Source of the DNA: Furcasterigmium furcatum
Taxonomy: Eukaryota; Ascomycota; Sordariomycetes; Glomerellales; Plectosphaerellaceae
Direction: 5' to 3'
Assembly (NCBI GenBank): GCA_001599815.1
Contig: BCIA01000003.1
Coordinates: 1,922,001 to 1,986,000 of the forward strand
DNA length: 64,000 nucleotides
Made by a program: the position numbers and the translations under genes. Within the stretch, counting starts at the first letter, position 1; each line of letters opens with the position of its first letter. The notes beneath the pieces are model-generated. The model was given only the letters and a program-made list of their open reading frames with translations. It was not told the origin of the DNA and ran no database searches. This document shows, piece by piece, positions 21,301 through 27,631 of this stretch.

Positions 21301-24229
21301 GGCATGGTTCTCACAGAACACCGCTACCCATCACCACATGATCAAGAGTCTGCACATCGACGAGGTTGCCACCGCCATCAACAAGTCCCTCGCGTCGCTG
21401 GAGCATGTGGATCTGAAGTCTCCTGCCGTTCGCAAGGCCGCAACCTCGATGCTTGCCATTGTGCTTCCCATCCTGGATCAATATGCGCTCACGTCAAGCA
21501 AGAGCGTCCAGGCCCTGTCCGACGTCCACGAAGCGACGGGACGGATGGCGCACTTCCTCGGCCAGACGTTCTCGCAGCTTGCCACCAAGGGCTTCTGCAC
21601 ACCCCAGGAGAAGTCGGACGAGAAGCAAGGCGAATCCGGCAAGATGGAGGGCGGCGAAGGTCTCGGCGACGGAGAGGGTGCCGAGGACATCAGCAAAGAT
21701 ATCCAGCCGGACGAGGACCTCACTGAGCTGGCTCAAGAGCCCAACAAGGAGCACAGCGGAGAGATGGAGGACGAGAAGGATGCTGTTGACATGGCAGATG
21801 AGGAAATGGAGGGAGACCTGGCCAGCGTTGACGGTGCCGATGACGACGACAAAGATGATGGGAAGGATGGAGACGGTGAAGAGGAGGAAGACATCGAGGA
21901 GGAAGCGGGCGAAGTCGATGACTTGGATCCCACCGCCGTTGACGAGAAGATGTGGGACGGTGAGAATGAGGATGACGCGGAGAAGGATCAGCAGGGCGAG
22001 AACGCCAAGGGCCAACAGAAGAAGGACGATGAGCAGGCCGCGGCGGACTCGAAGCCGAGCGACGATTCCGCTGAGCAGGAGGACGGACCCCAAGAGGAGG
22101 GCGAGCCTGACGCGGACGAAGAGGAACCTGCCATGGAGCAAGAAGACGCCAAGTTCGAGGAGGACATCAAGCAGGATCAGAATGTCCAGCAGGAAGATGC
22201 CCTTGCCCTTCCGGACGATATGGACCTTGATCTCAACGACGCTGACTCTGGTTCGTCAGAAGATGAGCTTGAGGATGACATGGGCGACGATCTCGAGGAA
22301 AAGAAGGACGATGTCCCGGAGAGCAAGAACGAGGACATCGAAGACGAGGCAGACGAAGAACAGGCCAAGGGACGTGGCGAGTCCGAAGAGCCCGCAGACG
22401 AAGCGGACCTCGGATCCAACGAGATCAACGAAGAACCAGAGCCGGAACCGGAGGCTGAAGCTGAAGCCGACATGGAAGATGCCCAAGACGAAACTCAGCA
22501 GCCCGACCAGCCTGAGGACCAGAAGCCGCAGGACCAGATGGAGGACACCGCCAACGCGGACGCGGATAACGCAGCACCCAGCGATGTCAAGAGCGGAGGT
22601 CAAGACCAGAACGCTGAGAGCATGGATGTCGAGGATGAGTTCAACAACAACGCAGCCCAACGAGAGGAGGGTGATGTCGGCGAAGGCTCAGCCCAGCAGC
22701 AAGCCGACGCGGGAGCAAAGGGCAAGCTGTCAAGATCCAACGAGCAGGCACCTCCCACAGAAGACAACGATGCCGAGGATACCAGCGAGGAGGCCCGACA
22801 AGATCCCTTCAAGAAGCTGGGAGATGCCCTCGAGCGCTGGCACCGCCAGCAATCCGATATCAAGGAGGCTCAGCAGGAGGAGGAAGGCGAGACGAAGCAG
22901 GCCCCCGACTCGGAGGAGATGGCTGCCCGCGAATTCCAGCACTTGGAGAACGACGATGCAGCCCCTGACGCGCAAGCAATGGGCGGCGCATCCGACGAGC
23001 AGGTCCAGCCCATCGACGACAACATGGCCATCGATGACGAAAAGGAGGACCCGAGCAGCCGTGTCATGCCTGAGGAGCAGAAGGAGACTGAGCCACAGCA
23101 GGGAGAGAAGATGGACGTGGACGAGCCGGAGGAGGTCCCAGCCAGAGAGAACGATACTGAGCTGGAAGACGGCCGGTCCGGTGTCAAGACCCGACAGGGC
23201 GCCTACGACCGCGAAGACACCCCCATGTCCGACGACAACGGCGTCGAAGACGTCGAGCAGGACAACGAAGCGGACATGGACGAGACCTCCGCGCAACTCT
23301 CCGAGACGCATCTCACCGAGGCCGGCGAAGAGCAGCCCCTCCGCGACTTTGATGAGTCGATGCAGCTCTGGTCCGAGTTCCAGACCAAAACAGGCGCCCT
23401 CTCCATGTCCCTCACCTCGCAGCTCCGCCTCATCCTCACCCCCTCGCAGTCGACCAAGCTCTCCGGGTCCTTCCGCACGGGCAAACGCCTCAACATCAAG
23501 AAGATCATCCCGTACATCGCCTCCAGTTACAAGCGCGACAAGATCTGGATGCGCCGCGCCGTCCCGACTAAGCGTTCCTACCAGATCCTCCTCTGCGTCG
23601 ATGACTCCCGCAGCATGGGCGAGACCTCCTCAGGCCGCCTCGCGCTCGAGTCCCTCGTCATGGTCTCACGCGCCCTGACAATGCTCGAGGTCGGCCAGGT
23701 CGGCGTCCTCGGCTTCGGCTCCACGGTCTTCACCGCCCACGACCTCGCCGAGCCGTTCGCGTCCCACGACGCCGGCGCCCGCGTCCTCCAGCGGTTCCGC
23801 TTCGAGCAGGACCGAACGGACGTCCAGCTCCTCGTCCGCAACACGATCGACCACTTCCGCGACGCGAAGCTCAAGAACCCCGCCCGCGGCGCCGAGGACC
23901 TCTGGCAGCTCGCCCTCATCCTGTCGGACGGACTCACCCCCTCGTCCGCGCACGACGGCATCCGCCGCCTCCTGCGCGAGGCCATGGAGAAGCGCATCAT
24001 GGTCGTCTTCATCGTCATGGACGACACTAAGAACCGCCAGGGCGACAGCGTGCTCGACCTCAAGGAGGCCAAGTTCGTCAAGGACCAATACGGCAGCAAC
24101 CAGGTCGTCATCGAGCGGTACCTCGACACATTCCCGTTCCCGTACTTCCTCATCGTCCATAACCTCGAGGACCTGCCGAACGCGCTCGCGGGCCTGCTGA
24201 GGACGTGGTTTGCGGAGGTCAATTCCTAG
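9335..24229 (+). CDS. MDN1: Midasin (Rea1/Mdn1), giant AAA ATPase of 60S ribosome assembly
   Basis: One uninterrupted frame of 4964 residues, close to the usual midasin length. After an N-terminal helical domain come six AAA modules with P-loops GLPGSGKTS (about 313), GETGIGKTT (645), GPTSAGKTS (1095), GDTGCGKTT (1382), GSPGVGKTT (1760) and GPSGSGKSA (2068). Matching acidic Walker B runs are visible, such as VLLDEVNLA and WVLLDEMNLA. A long linker follows to about 4080, then an Asp/Glu-rich region of roughly 570 residues. The C-terminal VWA domain carries the MIDAS motif DDSRS near 4754. Midasin uses ATP to pull assembly factors (Ytm1, Rsa4) off pre-60S particles through its MIDAS domain in the nucleolus and nucleoplasm. 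All six P-loops keep the GK[ST] residues. No intron was seen in 14.9 kb. Confidence 0.98.
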   Translation: MASVDVSSQRASLLDDATTLSQLPPEILQVIQDHTSTNLLDAVAQAALIPKLTTRLFVHFEHVFADICARWTLHRSSTTSRIDILASFARVVRFAPYLSTLLDHFLASTSPGLSNGTHTSNPTPYINLDALRQLQAAEVQKLLLAVWRLASFDQKAYSSLVSLTVIQSLFKHPDYATRYLAIRIFCLQLHAADAKLEALISEHVGTTTVLPGDFDGQDADLGFLSLLEHARVEKTTRLQKEKHDAADRDDIQPAASQILTPLVARYGHTILPRPSAPTTTTTSSLVPTPTTTNNLESLASLLKDRRPILLHGLPGSGKTSLIHEFAKDFGKHSEMVTLHINEQTDAKMLVGLYSTDSKPGSFQWRAGVLTTAVREGRWVLIEDLDRAPNEVMSTLLPLIERGQLLIPSRDETIEASSDFRLFATVRTSRGMHGRETLPNLLGLRFWQHLSIQTPSEAEFQDIIVGTYPILHKYATEILSVYRRLTGSTSAGSRSTFGRSLTDRQPTSRDLLRWCRRLASLLTEAGCNTGDEAISETMRDQMFMEAVDCFVSRIPDAKARRHVIFQIAEEWHMAKERVEHYLEAHVPQLDDTQNSFRIGRVKLQKRKDRPQTIAASSKRPFANTTHAKKLLEQASVAVKSGEPVLLVGETGIGKTTVIQQLADTLGHKLIAVNLSQQSEVGDLLGGFKPVNVRSLAVPLSEEFNDLFGITGISASKNQAYLERLGKTFARGDWVKVARQWREAPKMFAKILEELTRRENERAQSREDDGQPTKRRKTESKLQKLLDLKPRWDAFTKSLEQFEVQISGGSGAFAFSFVEGNIVKAARNGDWVLLDEVNLASPDTLESIADLLTGPAETPSILLSETGEIERVRAHPNFRIFGAMNPATDVGKRDLPIGIRSRFTEIYVDSPDKDLKDLLTIVKTYLKRTSTRDEKAADDIARLYLDTKQRAEEKRLVDGANEVPHFSLRTLTRALSYVNYVAPLYGLRRALYEGFSMGFLTLLDRESEKILLPLIDHRLFGSVPNSQSLLSQPPKHPNDGKQYVRFVNKAKDRHYWLRQGDLEPMERSDYIITPYVERNLLNLVRATSTRRFPILIQGPTSAGKTSMIEYLANFTGNKFVRINNHEHTDLQEYLGTYVSDSSGKLKFQEGLLVQALRQGHWIVLDELNLAPTDVLEALNRLLDDNRELLIPETQEVVRPHENFMLFSTQNPPGLYGGRKALSRAFRNRFLELHYDDIPEDELEFILQQRSRNTAPSDCKRIVTVYKDLSRLRQTGRMFEQKDSFATLRDLFRWTERSAENREQIAVNGFMLLAERVRVQEERIAVKEVIEKVFKVKIDPDELYQSDLFRGKARNSQGVVWTGDMRRLYTLVDCALRNNEPVLLVGDTGCGKTTVCQLLAEALSKELHIVNAHQNTETGDLIGSQRPVRNRGAIAETLKTELSAVLNQLYQPSSGTVDELLERYHGLPPDAVVEPSSREKITFLETRSKALFEWSDGSLVHAMKTGDLFLLDEISLADDSVLERLNSVLEPKRSLLLAEKGIDNSFVVASDGFQFLATMNPGGDFGKKELSPALRNRFTEIWVSSLTSSDDVLSIVRSKLDKKLKNHAKTIVDFSAWFGKTFRSSAAAAYSIRDILLWVRFVNHFGPTDPNFAVVHGAATVFIDTLGANPSALLAMDPKAMEAQRQLCLDRLSELLKCDASSVYRSQPEVSLNAQRLSIGGFEVPREEGLAVDPTFAFNAPTTRLNAMRVLRSLQMQKPILLEGSPGVGKTTLVAALAKTCGRPLTRINLSDQTDLMDLFGTDMPVEGAEAGNFSWRDAPFLQAMQKGEWVLLDEMNLASQSVLEGLNACLDHRGEVYISELDQVFQKHPDFRLFAAQNPHHQGGGRKGLPSSFVNRFIVVYADVFTEEDLVLIASHNFPRIPQDTIQGVIQFITRLDHKVVVEKAFGIQGGPWEFNLRDILRWFHLLDSGDSLLRASALDDFLGLIVRQRFRSTNDRKAVDELFGQAFSRLPQEHSLFHDTNSVSCQVGNALLLRNQISQPLRLPRINTIPRLSEIESVMICIKQNIPCILSGPSGSGKSALLQHVAAVAGKPLVVFPLNADIDTMDLVGGFEQADPLREVNAALRELHENLELSVLSQLPGQVPPEALSLLHLLESYSGKIEALGEIGACAQQVLSQVSETTSIARLLSGVLAALQKPLTVSDPRFEWLDGVIIKALQTGQWLVLDNANLCNASVLDRLNSLLEPNGFLSINEHCGPDGEPRVIRPHADFRIFLTVDPRYGELSRAMRNRAAEIHLDELPEDITESLNYSGVESSLNRLYLSGNITLQASKEHMADVGSLSLQNLSIQDMALLSRTDGAVSHDNTVLPSDVAIKCQENIGQLMAYLGADDAAFIRHATQQLYATLPDAEFAKLRDLQPLSPVVNVPVARVLQHLTGEAPFWLNACREFFMELQRCQAALTDNSQGAKPGNLASLNRYQRSIISSSGRIAAVAKDSTVGVAKFLQEIVRLVAGYLQANVENASSWKEHVRLLRQVLDFWWRTLQLVTHKSFEEARFQAHLRHGEGTLKMLQSSLQQESDREFGSKFALTVQDNFEAGFTLKSGLSMETLWRLLKPSPILSEDALKQSKEVERLAVRFDDLRWKVRTSISDLASAMSTLVTADDIVRKNTATAPQLLEDLKKEIDTLEASIGTVSRDVKPFFAAEFETLRQAMVLEAIHSGANVPPEHTTLAVLGGQPTIDQIRFNSASGKAQTLFSVARLAQRDVSSHVWNGKLASNLLQRTNSLKSASLDSLRLLEAELPLLGRTVAKSSSELAADNLSKLCSIMMQLILEICLIEGPELARKMQNVYDQVRKKPHLTLDTMMALNDEILEALGVMSETPWPPHTIKYHLTGCMVGMAVIDNHMIRAHAGDVKASQTIVSLTSVAWLHLGIACIHLYVPDKAFDPQLRSQFEKEVYEVTKAKLEGRLGSLLEYEQHFTGQKTSLRAKLVEEDIENMGSPPPTSQLLYRPQRSQLGQIQADFNNILKTVIDMDVVYSQLAYMYSRASGTKEQLDLVKQNVGHLIDRLSFRFEAYQDMVQPAVDILCSVHLGLSMTDSFDAVTKPLPTARFLSVLPFLGGKLTPSNITSVPTHSLNFLQYASVAVSVEGLSSLDAPSRQSLFESVHGFFNDWNKKLEADRKAEEANTNLYKFRGSFEDEEEQNEEEFNELFPTFDDQDEKPRVQRERVRDLSVKLAEVHRRIFLAPEQSTDSLRKACAVIARDVAAEACQLEAVDQSLNQRLLPMALWSLHEQMTGLNSNDVEGNYNFYSDPNLPAVRQLISLINKVEIRFRELQQVDEIGFMQPLADVLSSCETLLALVHTEPLARILPKLEHLHAIVYEWQHGGYAPAIYGAPVLYTSLTDMIISWRREELKTWAKLFDQEAQKCREDADSWFFMAYQVVVAVPLSMVDSAKELQEYAVNLVRELETYFSNSIAGQFSARLALLRQLQKHLELLAIDYPLLAVINDATLNFVNFYGYFESAVNDSINQARVPIEKNVKNTVLLASWKDTNINALRQSAQKSHRTLFKLVRKFRAVLGQPVTTIVGQGLPEKSLIANGHVAEQSSTIKADSQALARCQQTAAKWLKQHKRLSNVSKTLSIMTDVVKLRDDAVDVKLELGSFVESISGSIAELRKETPSILTEENKNQVKHLKTRKRNLFADVLKSLRQMGISYNLGTEDLAKQSSTSTVLGRAPALVRSGTDTSSAEYYFCKAVDVAAKVRGAGHDFHSELTPAEILRSIGFMEGMVQVLVSQRSALASASKSVLSLQEALAAARELSTCWGEKSVAVAATSSNLLQTLQWSVPVLRFGIQLIEVQSKLGVIDNSAVVKVLEKRLEAFSTALHKREELVKTPGNLKTSVQEQLDTDAHINLDTLAKELDQMIDERPDLKFILQQIQPWASITEQSLQNGGVLSGAIEKFGAHIANVCDSVLVAAQEYKKASSGLPTATDSSAWFSQNTATHHHMIKSLHIDEVATAINKSLASLEHVDLKSPAVRKAATSMLAIVLPILDQYALTSSKSVQALSDVHEATGRMAHFLGQTFSQLATKGFCTPQEKSDEKQGESGKMEGGEGLGDGEGAEDISKDIQPDEDLTELAQEPNKEHSGEMEDEKDAVDMADEEMEGDLASVDGADDDDKDDGKDGDGEEEEDIEEEAGEVDDLDPTAVDEKMWDGENEDDAEKDQQGENAKGQQKKDDEQAAADSKPSDDSAEQEDGPQEEGEPDADEEEPAMEQEDAKFEEDIKQDQNVQQEDALALPDDMDLDLNDADSGSSEDELEDDMGDDLEEKKDDVPESKNEDIEDEADEEQAKGRGESEEPADEADLGSNEINEEPEPEPEAEAEADMEDAQDETQQPDQPEDQKPQDQMEDTANADADNAAPSDVKSGGQDQNAESMDVEDEFNNNAAQREEGDVGEGSAQQQADAGAKGKLSRSNEQAPPTEDNDAEDTSEEARQDPFKKLGDALERWHRQQSDIKEAQQEEEGETKQAPDSEEMAAREFQHLENDDAAPDAQAMGGASDEQVQPIDDNMAIDDEKEDPSSRVMPEEQKETEPQQGEKMDVDEPEEVPARENDTELEDGRSGVKTRQGAYDREDTPMSDDNGVEDVEQDNEADMDETSAQLSETHLTEAGEEQPLRDFDESMQLWSEFQTKTGALSMSLTSQLRLILTPSQSTKLSGSFRTGKRLNIKKIIPYIASSYKRDKIWMRRAVPTKRSYQILLCVDDSRSMGETSSGRLALESLVMVSRALTMLEVGQVGVLGFGSTVFTAHDLAEPFASHDAGARVLQRFRFEQDRTDVQLLVRNTIDHFRDAKLKNPARGAEDLWQLALILSDGLTPSSAHDGIRRLLREAMEKRIMVVFIVMDDTKNRQGDSVLDLKEAKFVKDQYGSNQVVIERYLDTFPFPYFLIVHNLEDLPNALAGLLRTWFAEVNS

Positions 24230-24550
24230 AAGTAGTAGTAGTATTCAGGGGCTTTTCCCCTTGCACGGCGTTGCGAAGACTTGCGTCATGTATTTAGTGG
24301 CATATCAGCGGTGTTGGGGCGTTTGTTTGTAATTACCATTCCATTGAAGATTCTGTCTACTTACGCCATGAGGACACGGCCGTCGTGTCAGTCTTTGGGA
24401 ATCATCGTGAAGTGAGAGTTGTCTATCCCGCCCATCTATGCCCACACAACGCCTTGCACTGGGTCCAGTGTGTATTACCGCTGGGTACCCTTTTTCTAGC
24501 CTATTCAAACACTTTTATATACACGCCAGCAGTCAGCAGCCAGTCAGCCC
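24230..24550. other. Intergenic, convergent 3' ends of MDN1 and the alternative NADH dehydrogenase
   Basis: Begins with a short AGT/TAG trinucleotide run at 24230-24242; otherwise no feature. Confidence 0.5.
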
Positions 24551-26379
24551 TCAGAACCGGGAGATATCCCGCCCAAACAGCCAGGTCATGACCCAATGAA
24601 CGATGACCATGATCTTGTTACGGATGCTCATGCTGCGCGTGATGTAAGCTCCGCGCCAGAGCACCCAGGCCAAGCGGCCGGTAATACCCGGGCCATCGCT
24701 CGACGAGCCGCTCTGGAGGATGGCGCGCCAGCTGCCCAGGTACGCGAGGGTGCCGAGGTTCCGGAAGCGGAAGGACTTTGCCTTGTCCATGGGGTCCTGG
24801 CCGGGGCTTCTGCGTTTGTTGAGGGTCTTGGCGAGGTACTTCGCCTGCTGGGAGGCGACCTGGGCCGTGGCGGGGAGGGCCTCGCGCTCGATGACGGCGC
24901 AGTCGCCGATGGCGTAGACGTCGGGGAGGACGGTGGTGCCGGGCTTCGCCTCGCCGGCGGTGGCGGCCGCCTGGGGGTCCTTCTCGTTGGAGACGCGGAC
25001 ACGGAGATGGTCGTCCGTGACGATGCCGCCGCTGCGCTGGTCCTTGATGATGTGCCAGGGCTCGTTGGACTTTGCCTCCTGCGCGTCGACGGGGGTGACG
25101 GGGCCCCTGAGCTCCCTGGAGATGAGCTTCGCGACGAGGGGGTTCTGCATGAGGCCGGTGCTCCAGACCACGAGGCCGGCGCCGACTTCCTCGTCGCCGT
25201 ACTCCTGGATCTTCAGCTTGACGCCTCCTTTGCCGTCCTCGTCGGGGCGGATGCCCTGCAGGTGGTGCTCGGTCTTGACCTGGATGCCCTGGCGCTTGAA
25301 GGTCTCGATGGCGTAGGCGGAGAGCTTCTTGTCGAACATGGGGAGGACCTTGGGGGCGACGTCGTAGACGGTGATGGCGGTGGAGGAGATGAGGTGGGGG
25401 TACAGACGGACGAGGTCGTCGTGGACCAGGTCGTGGAGCTCGGCGGCGAACTCGATTCCCGTAGGCCCTCCTCCTACGACGGCGAAGTGGAGAAGCTTGC
25501 GGCGCTGCTCGTCTGTGGTTGTGGGCAGGTCGGCGCGCTCGAAGCACTGCAGGACGCGGAGGCGGATGGCGCGGGCGTCGCCGACGTCGCGGAGGAAGTT
25601 GGCGTATTCTCGCACGCCGGGGATGCCGAAGGTCTGAGAATAGGAACCGACGGCGATGATGAGCTTGTCGTAGGGGACGGAGATGACATCTCCCTTCTTC
25701 TTGGTGATGGTCTCGGTCTTGCTGGACGTGCTTGATATGACAGCCGTTTCTGTCTGTGACGCCTTGCCGTTGCTGGGCGAGGAGAGAGTTGCATCTTTGG
25801 GTGGTTGAGGGGGCGGTAGTGTGCGAGAGCTGATCTCATCCCCGTCAGGATTTGTCTCTACTGTGATGATTTTGTTATCAAAGTCGATTGAGTCTGCCCA
25901 GCCTGTGAAGGTGTAAGTCAGTCAGTCAACGCTTTGGGACTCAGGGGATCGGGATGGCTGACCCTGGTGGAATCGATCCGGCTGTAGCCTTCGTATCGGC
26001 TCAAGCACAGAGCGGAACTCGAGTGTCCCAACGGTCGTTGAAGCAAGAAGAGGAGTGAAGACGAAGTAGGAGCGCGGAGAGATAATGATGCGCTCGTACT
26101 TTTTGGGGTCGAGATCTCGGAGGAGGCCATATCCAGCCCATCCAGAGCCCAGGATGACGACCTTTTCTTTCTGGCCTGCTCATGGATGAGAATCTGAGGA
26201 CAGATAGAGAGCTGTCCGAAGAACTCACCTGACGGGAGCGGGCTCCTGTGTTCTGTCGTCGCCAACCTGGTGGTCATCGCCGAAGGGCCAAGACCCGTGT
26301 TAGTCCTGACGGCATCGGGGCGCAGGTAGGGGCGAGCCACGTTTCGCCAGTAGGCCCTCGCCGTATTGGAAGAGGCCAT
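24551..26379 (-). CDS. Alternative (type II) NADH:ubiquinone oxidoreductase, mitochondrial
   Basis: Exons 26229-26379, 25963-26175 and 24551-25902 give 571 residues, all joined in phase 1. The N-terminus MASSNTARAYWRNVARPYLR is basic and Ser/Ala-rich, a likely mitochondrial signal. The first dinucleotide-binding loop, GSGWAGYG, is at 60-67 (FAD) and the second, VVGGGPTGIE, near 263-272 (NADH). The second FAD motif is VYAIGDC, and the C-terminus ends in the family-typical FGRDISRF. It is a single-subunit, non-proton-pumping enzyme passing electrons from NADH to ubiquinone at the inner membrane. I cannot tell whether it faces the matrix (NDI) or the intermembrane space (NDE). No EF-hand is seen. 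A low-complexity Pro/Ser/Thr/Lys insertion of about 50 residues (near 140-190) lies between the two binding folds. Confidence 0.92.
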
Positions 26380-26995
26380 GTCCTCTGCAGTTTGAGTAAC
26401 GCTCCAGAGAAGAGAAGAACAACGTTTCCCAGAAACACTGAGATTGCAAATGTGATGAATGGACAGGCCTTTGAAATGCTCAAGAATAAAGTTCGGAATG
26501 CCCCCTGCTTTATTCCCTAGCGTTGATGTCATGGCTCCATCACCCGCTGCTTCCCGTCATCCAGCGGGGGTCCTTGTACCAGTGTGGTCCCCTAAGAGCG
26601 CTGGAACGGACAAGCTGCGCCTCCCGAAACGCCGCCCGCGGGCTTCAACCTCTCGCAGTGTCCAGCGGCCGAAGAGCGCCCTCCGACGCGTGGGTTTCGC
26701 CCGGGGCGCGCCAAGTCTCCGAAGTGTCCGCGTGACCTCCAGCGCGGGAGAAATAGGGACAGAGCCATCGCAGAGGTGCCTGATCTCTCTGGCAGACAGA
26801 AAATACAGCTGCTTCAGGAAGCGGGAATAGCAACGGGGATCCCGGCCTTCCCGAAAACAACTTTTTAACGTTGAGTCACATGGAACAGAGCGAGAATCTG
26901 CCCGAATCGATTTCCAATCCCATACTCCATCCAGAGCAACACCAAAAAGTCCAGTCCACCACAACTGTGACGCAGGACGACGAGACAAAAATGCA
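26380..26995. other. Intergenic upstream of the alternative NADH dehydrogenase
   Basis: No gene recognised. A 165-codon minus-strand frame (26557-27054) reads into the tRNA-Gly gene and is not protein-like. Confidence 0.5.
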
Positions 26996-27091
26996 TGCTT
27001 TGGCCAGGAGTCGAACCAGGATCTATCGCTAGCCTTGCAACAGGACGGACCCATTGGAAGGCGATAATGCTAACCGTTACACCACCAAAGC
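26996..27091 (-). tRNA. tRNA-Gly(UCC) with a 24-nt intron
   Basis: On the minus strand the acceptor stem GCTTTGG pairs with CCAAAGC, followed by discriminator A (26996). The D-arm region reads GTGTAACGGTTAGCAT, typical of eukaryotic tRNA-Gly(TCC). The anticodon stem ATCGC/GCGAT pairs perfectly around a loop with anticodon TCC. The loop is 31 nt long, so about 24 nt after the anticodon are an intron in the canonical position. The T-arm is CCTGG-TTCGACT-CCTGG-like with a consensus B box. Mature length is about 72 nt. Confidence 0.9.
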
Positions 27092-27631
27092 TGATGGTCT
27101 GGGATGATGGAAATTCCGAGACACGGTGGGTTTATTATGCGTCCATCTGTCTCGCTCGCTTGACCAAAGTCCCGCAATCCAGTGAGAGAGGCAAACATTC
27201 CCACAGGGGGGAAATGCCACGATAAATGACCTGAACAGATGATAACTTCTTTCATCTGGTCTCAGTAATCAACCACACCTCAACATGGTCCGTGGCTGTC
27301 GTTGAGCGATTCAACACCCGCCGTCAGCGGCGGCTCCCGGAGCCTCCGGGAGATCTGCACTCGAAGCTCACAAGCTTCTGTCAGTGGAGTCACCGCCCAA
27401 CATCCAGCCAACCCCTAACCCCTTTCCGGCCCCTGAGAGTCCGAAAGTCCGGGTCGCTCACCCCCAACACACGGCATCAAACTGCACCTCATCTTCAGCA
27501 TGCAACGTCTGGGCATGCACATGACATGCCCTCTCTATTCGGGTATCTGGTCTGGTCACAGATCTCACATCCTCTATACACCTTTTCACCACACTTCAAT
27601 ACTAGTAGTAGATCGCATCCATAGTTCCCCC
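27092..27631. other. Intergenic between tRNA-Gly and the 3' end of UTP10
   Basis: No coding feature recognised; a 3' UTR for UTP10 is expected in the right part. Confidence 0.5.

Noticed and set aside
21453..23678. 741-codon open frame on the plus strand inside MDN1
   Set aside because: It is a shifted read of the Asp/Glu-rich region: GAN-rich codons read in another frame give Arg/Thr/Ser runs. It has no domain and lies wholly inside a certain gene.
24596..25735. 379-codon plus-strand frame opposite the NADH dehydrogenase
   Set aside because: Biased Gly/Val/Asp/Leu composition and a perfect antisense overlap with a recognised enzyme.
26557..27054. 165-codon minus-strand frame over the tRNA-Gly gene
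   Set aside because: Its N-terminal part translates the tRNA itself; the rest is Arg-rich with no family resemblance.
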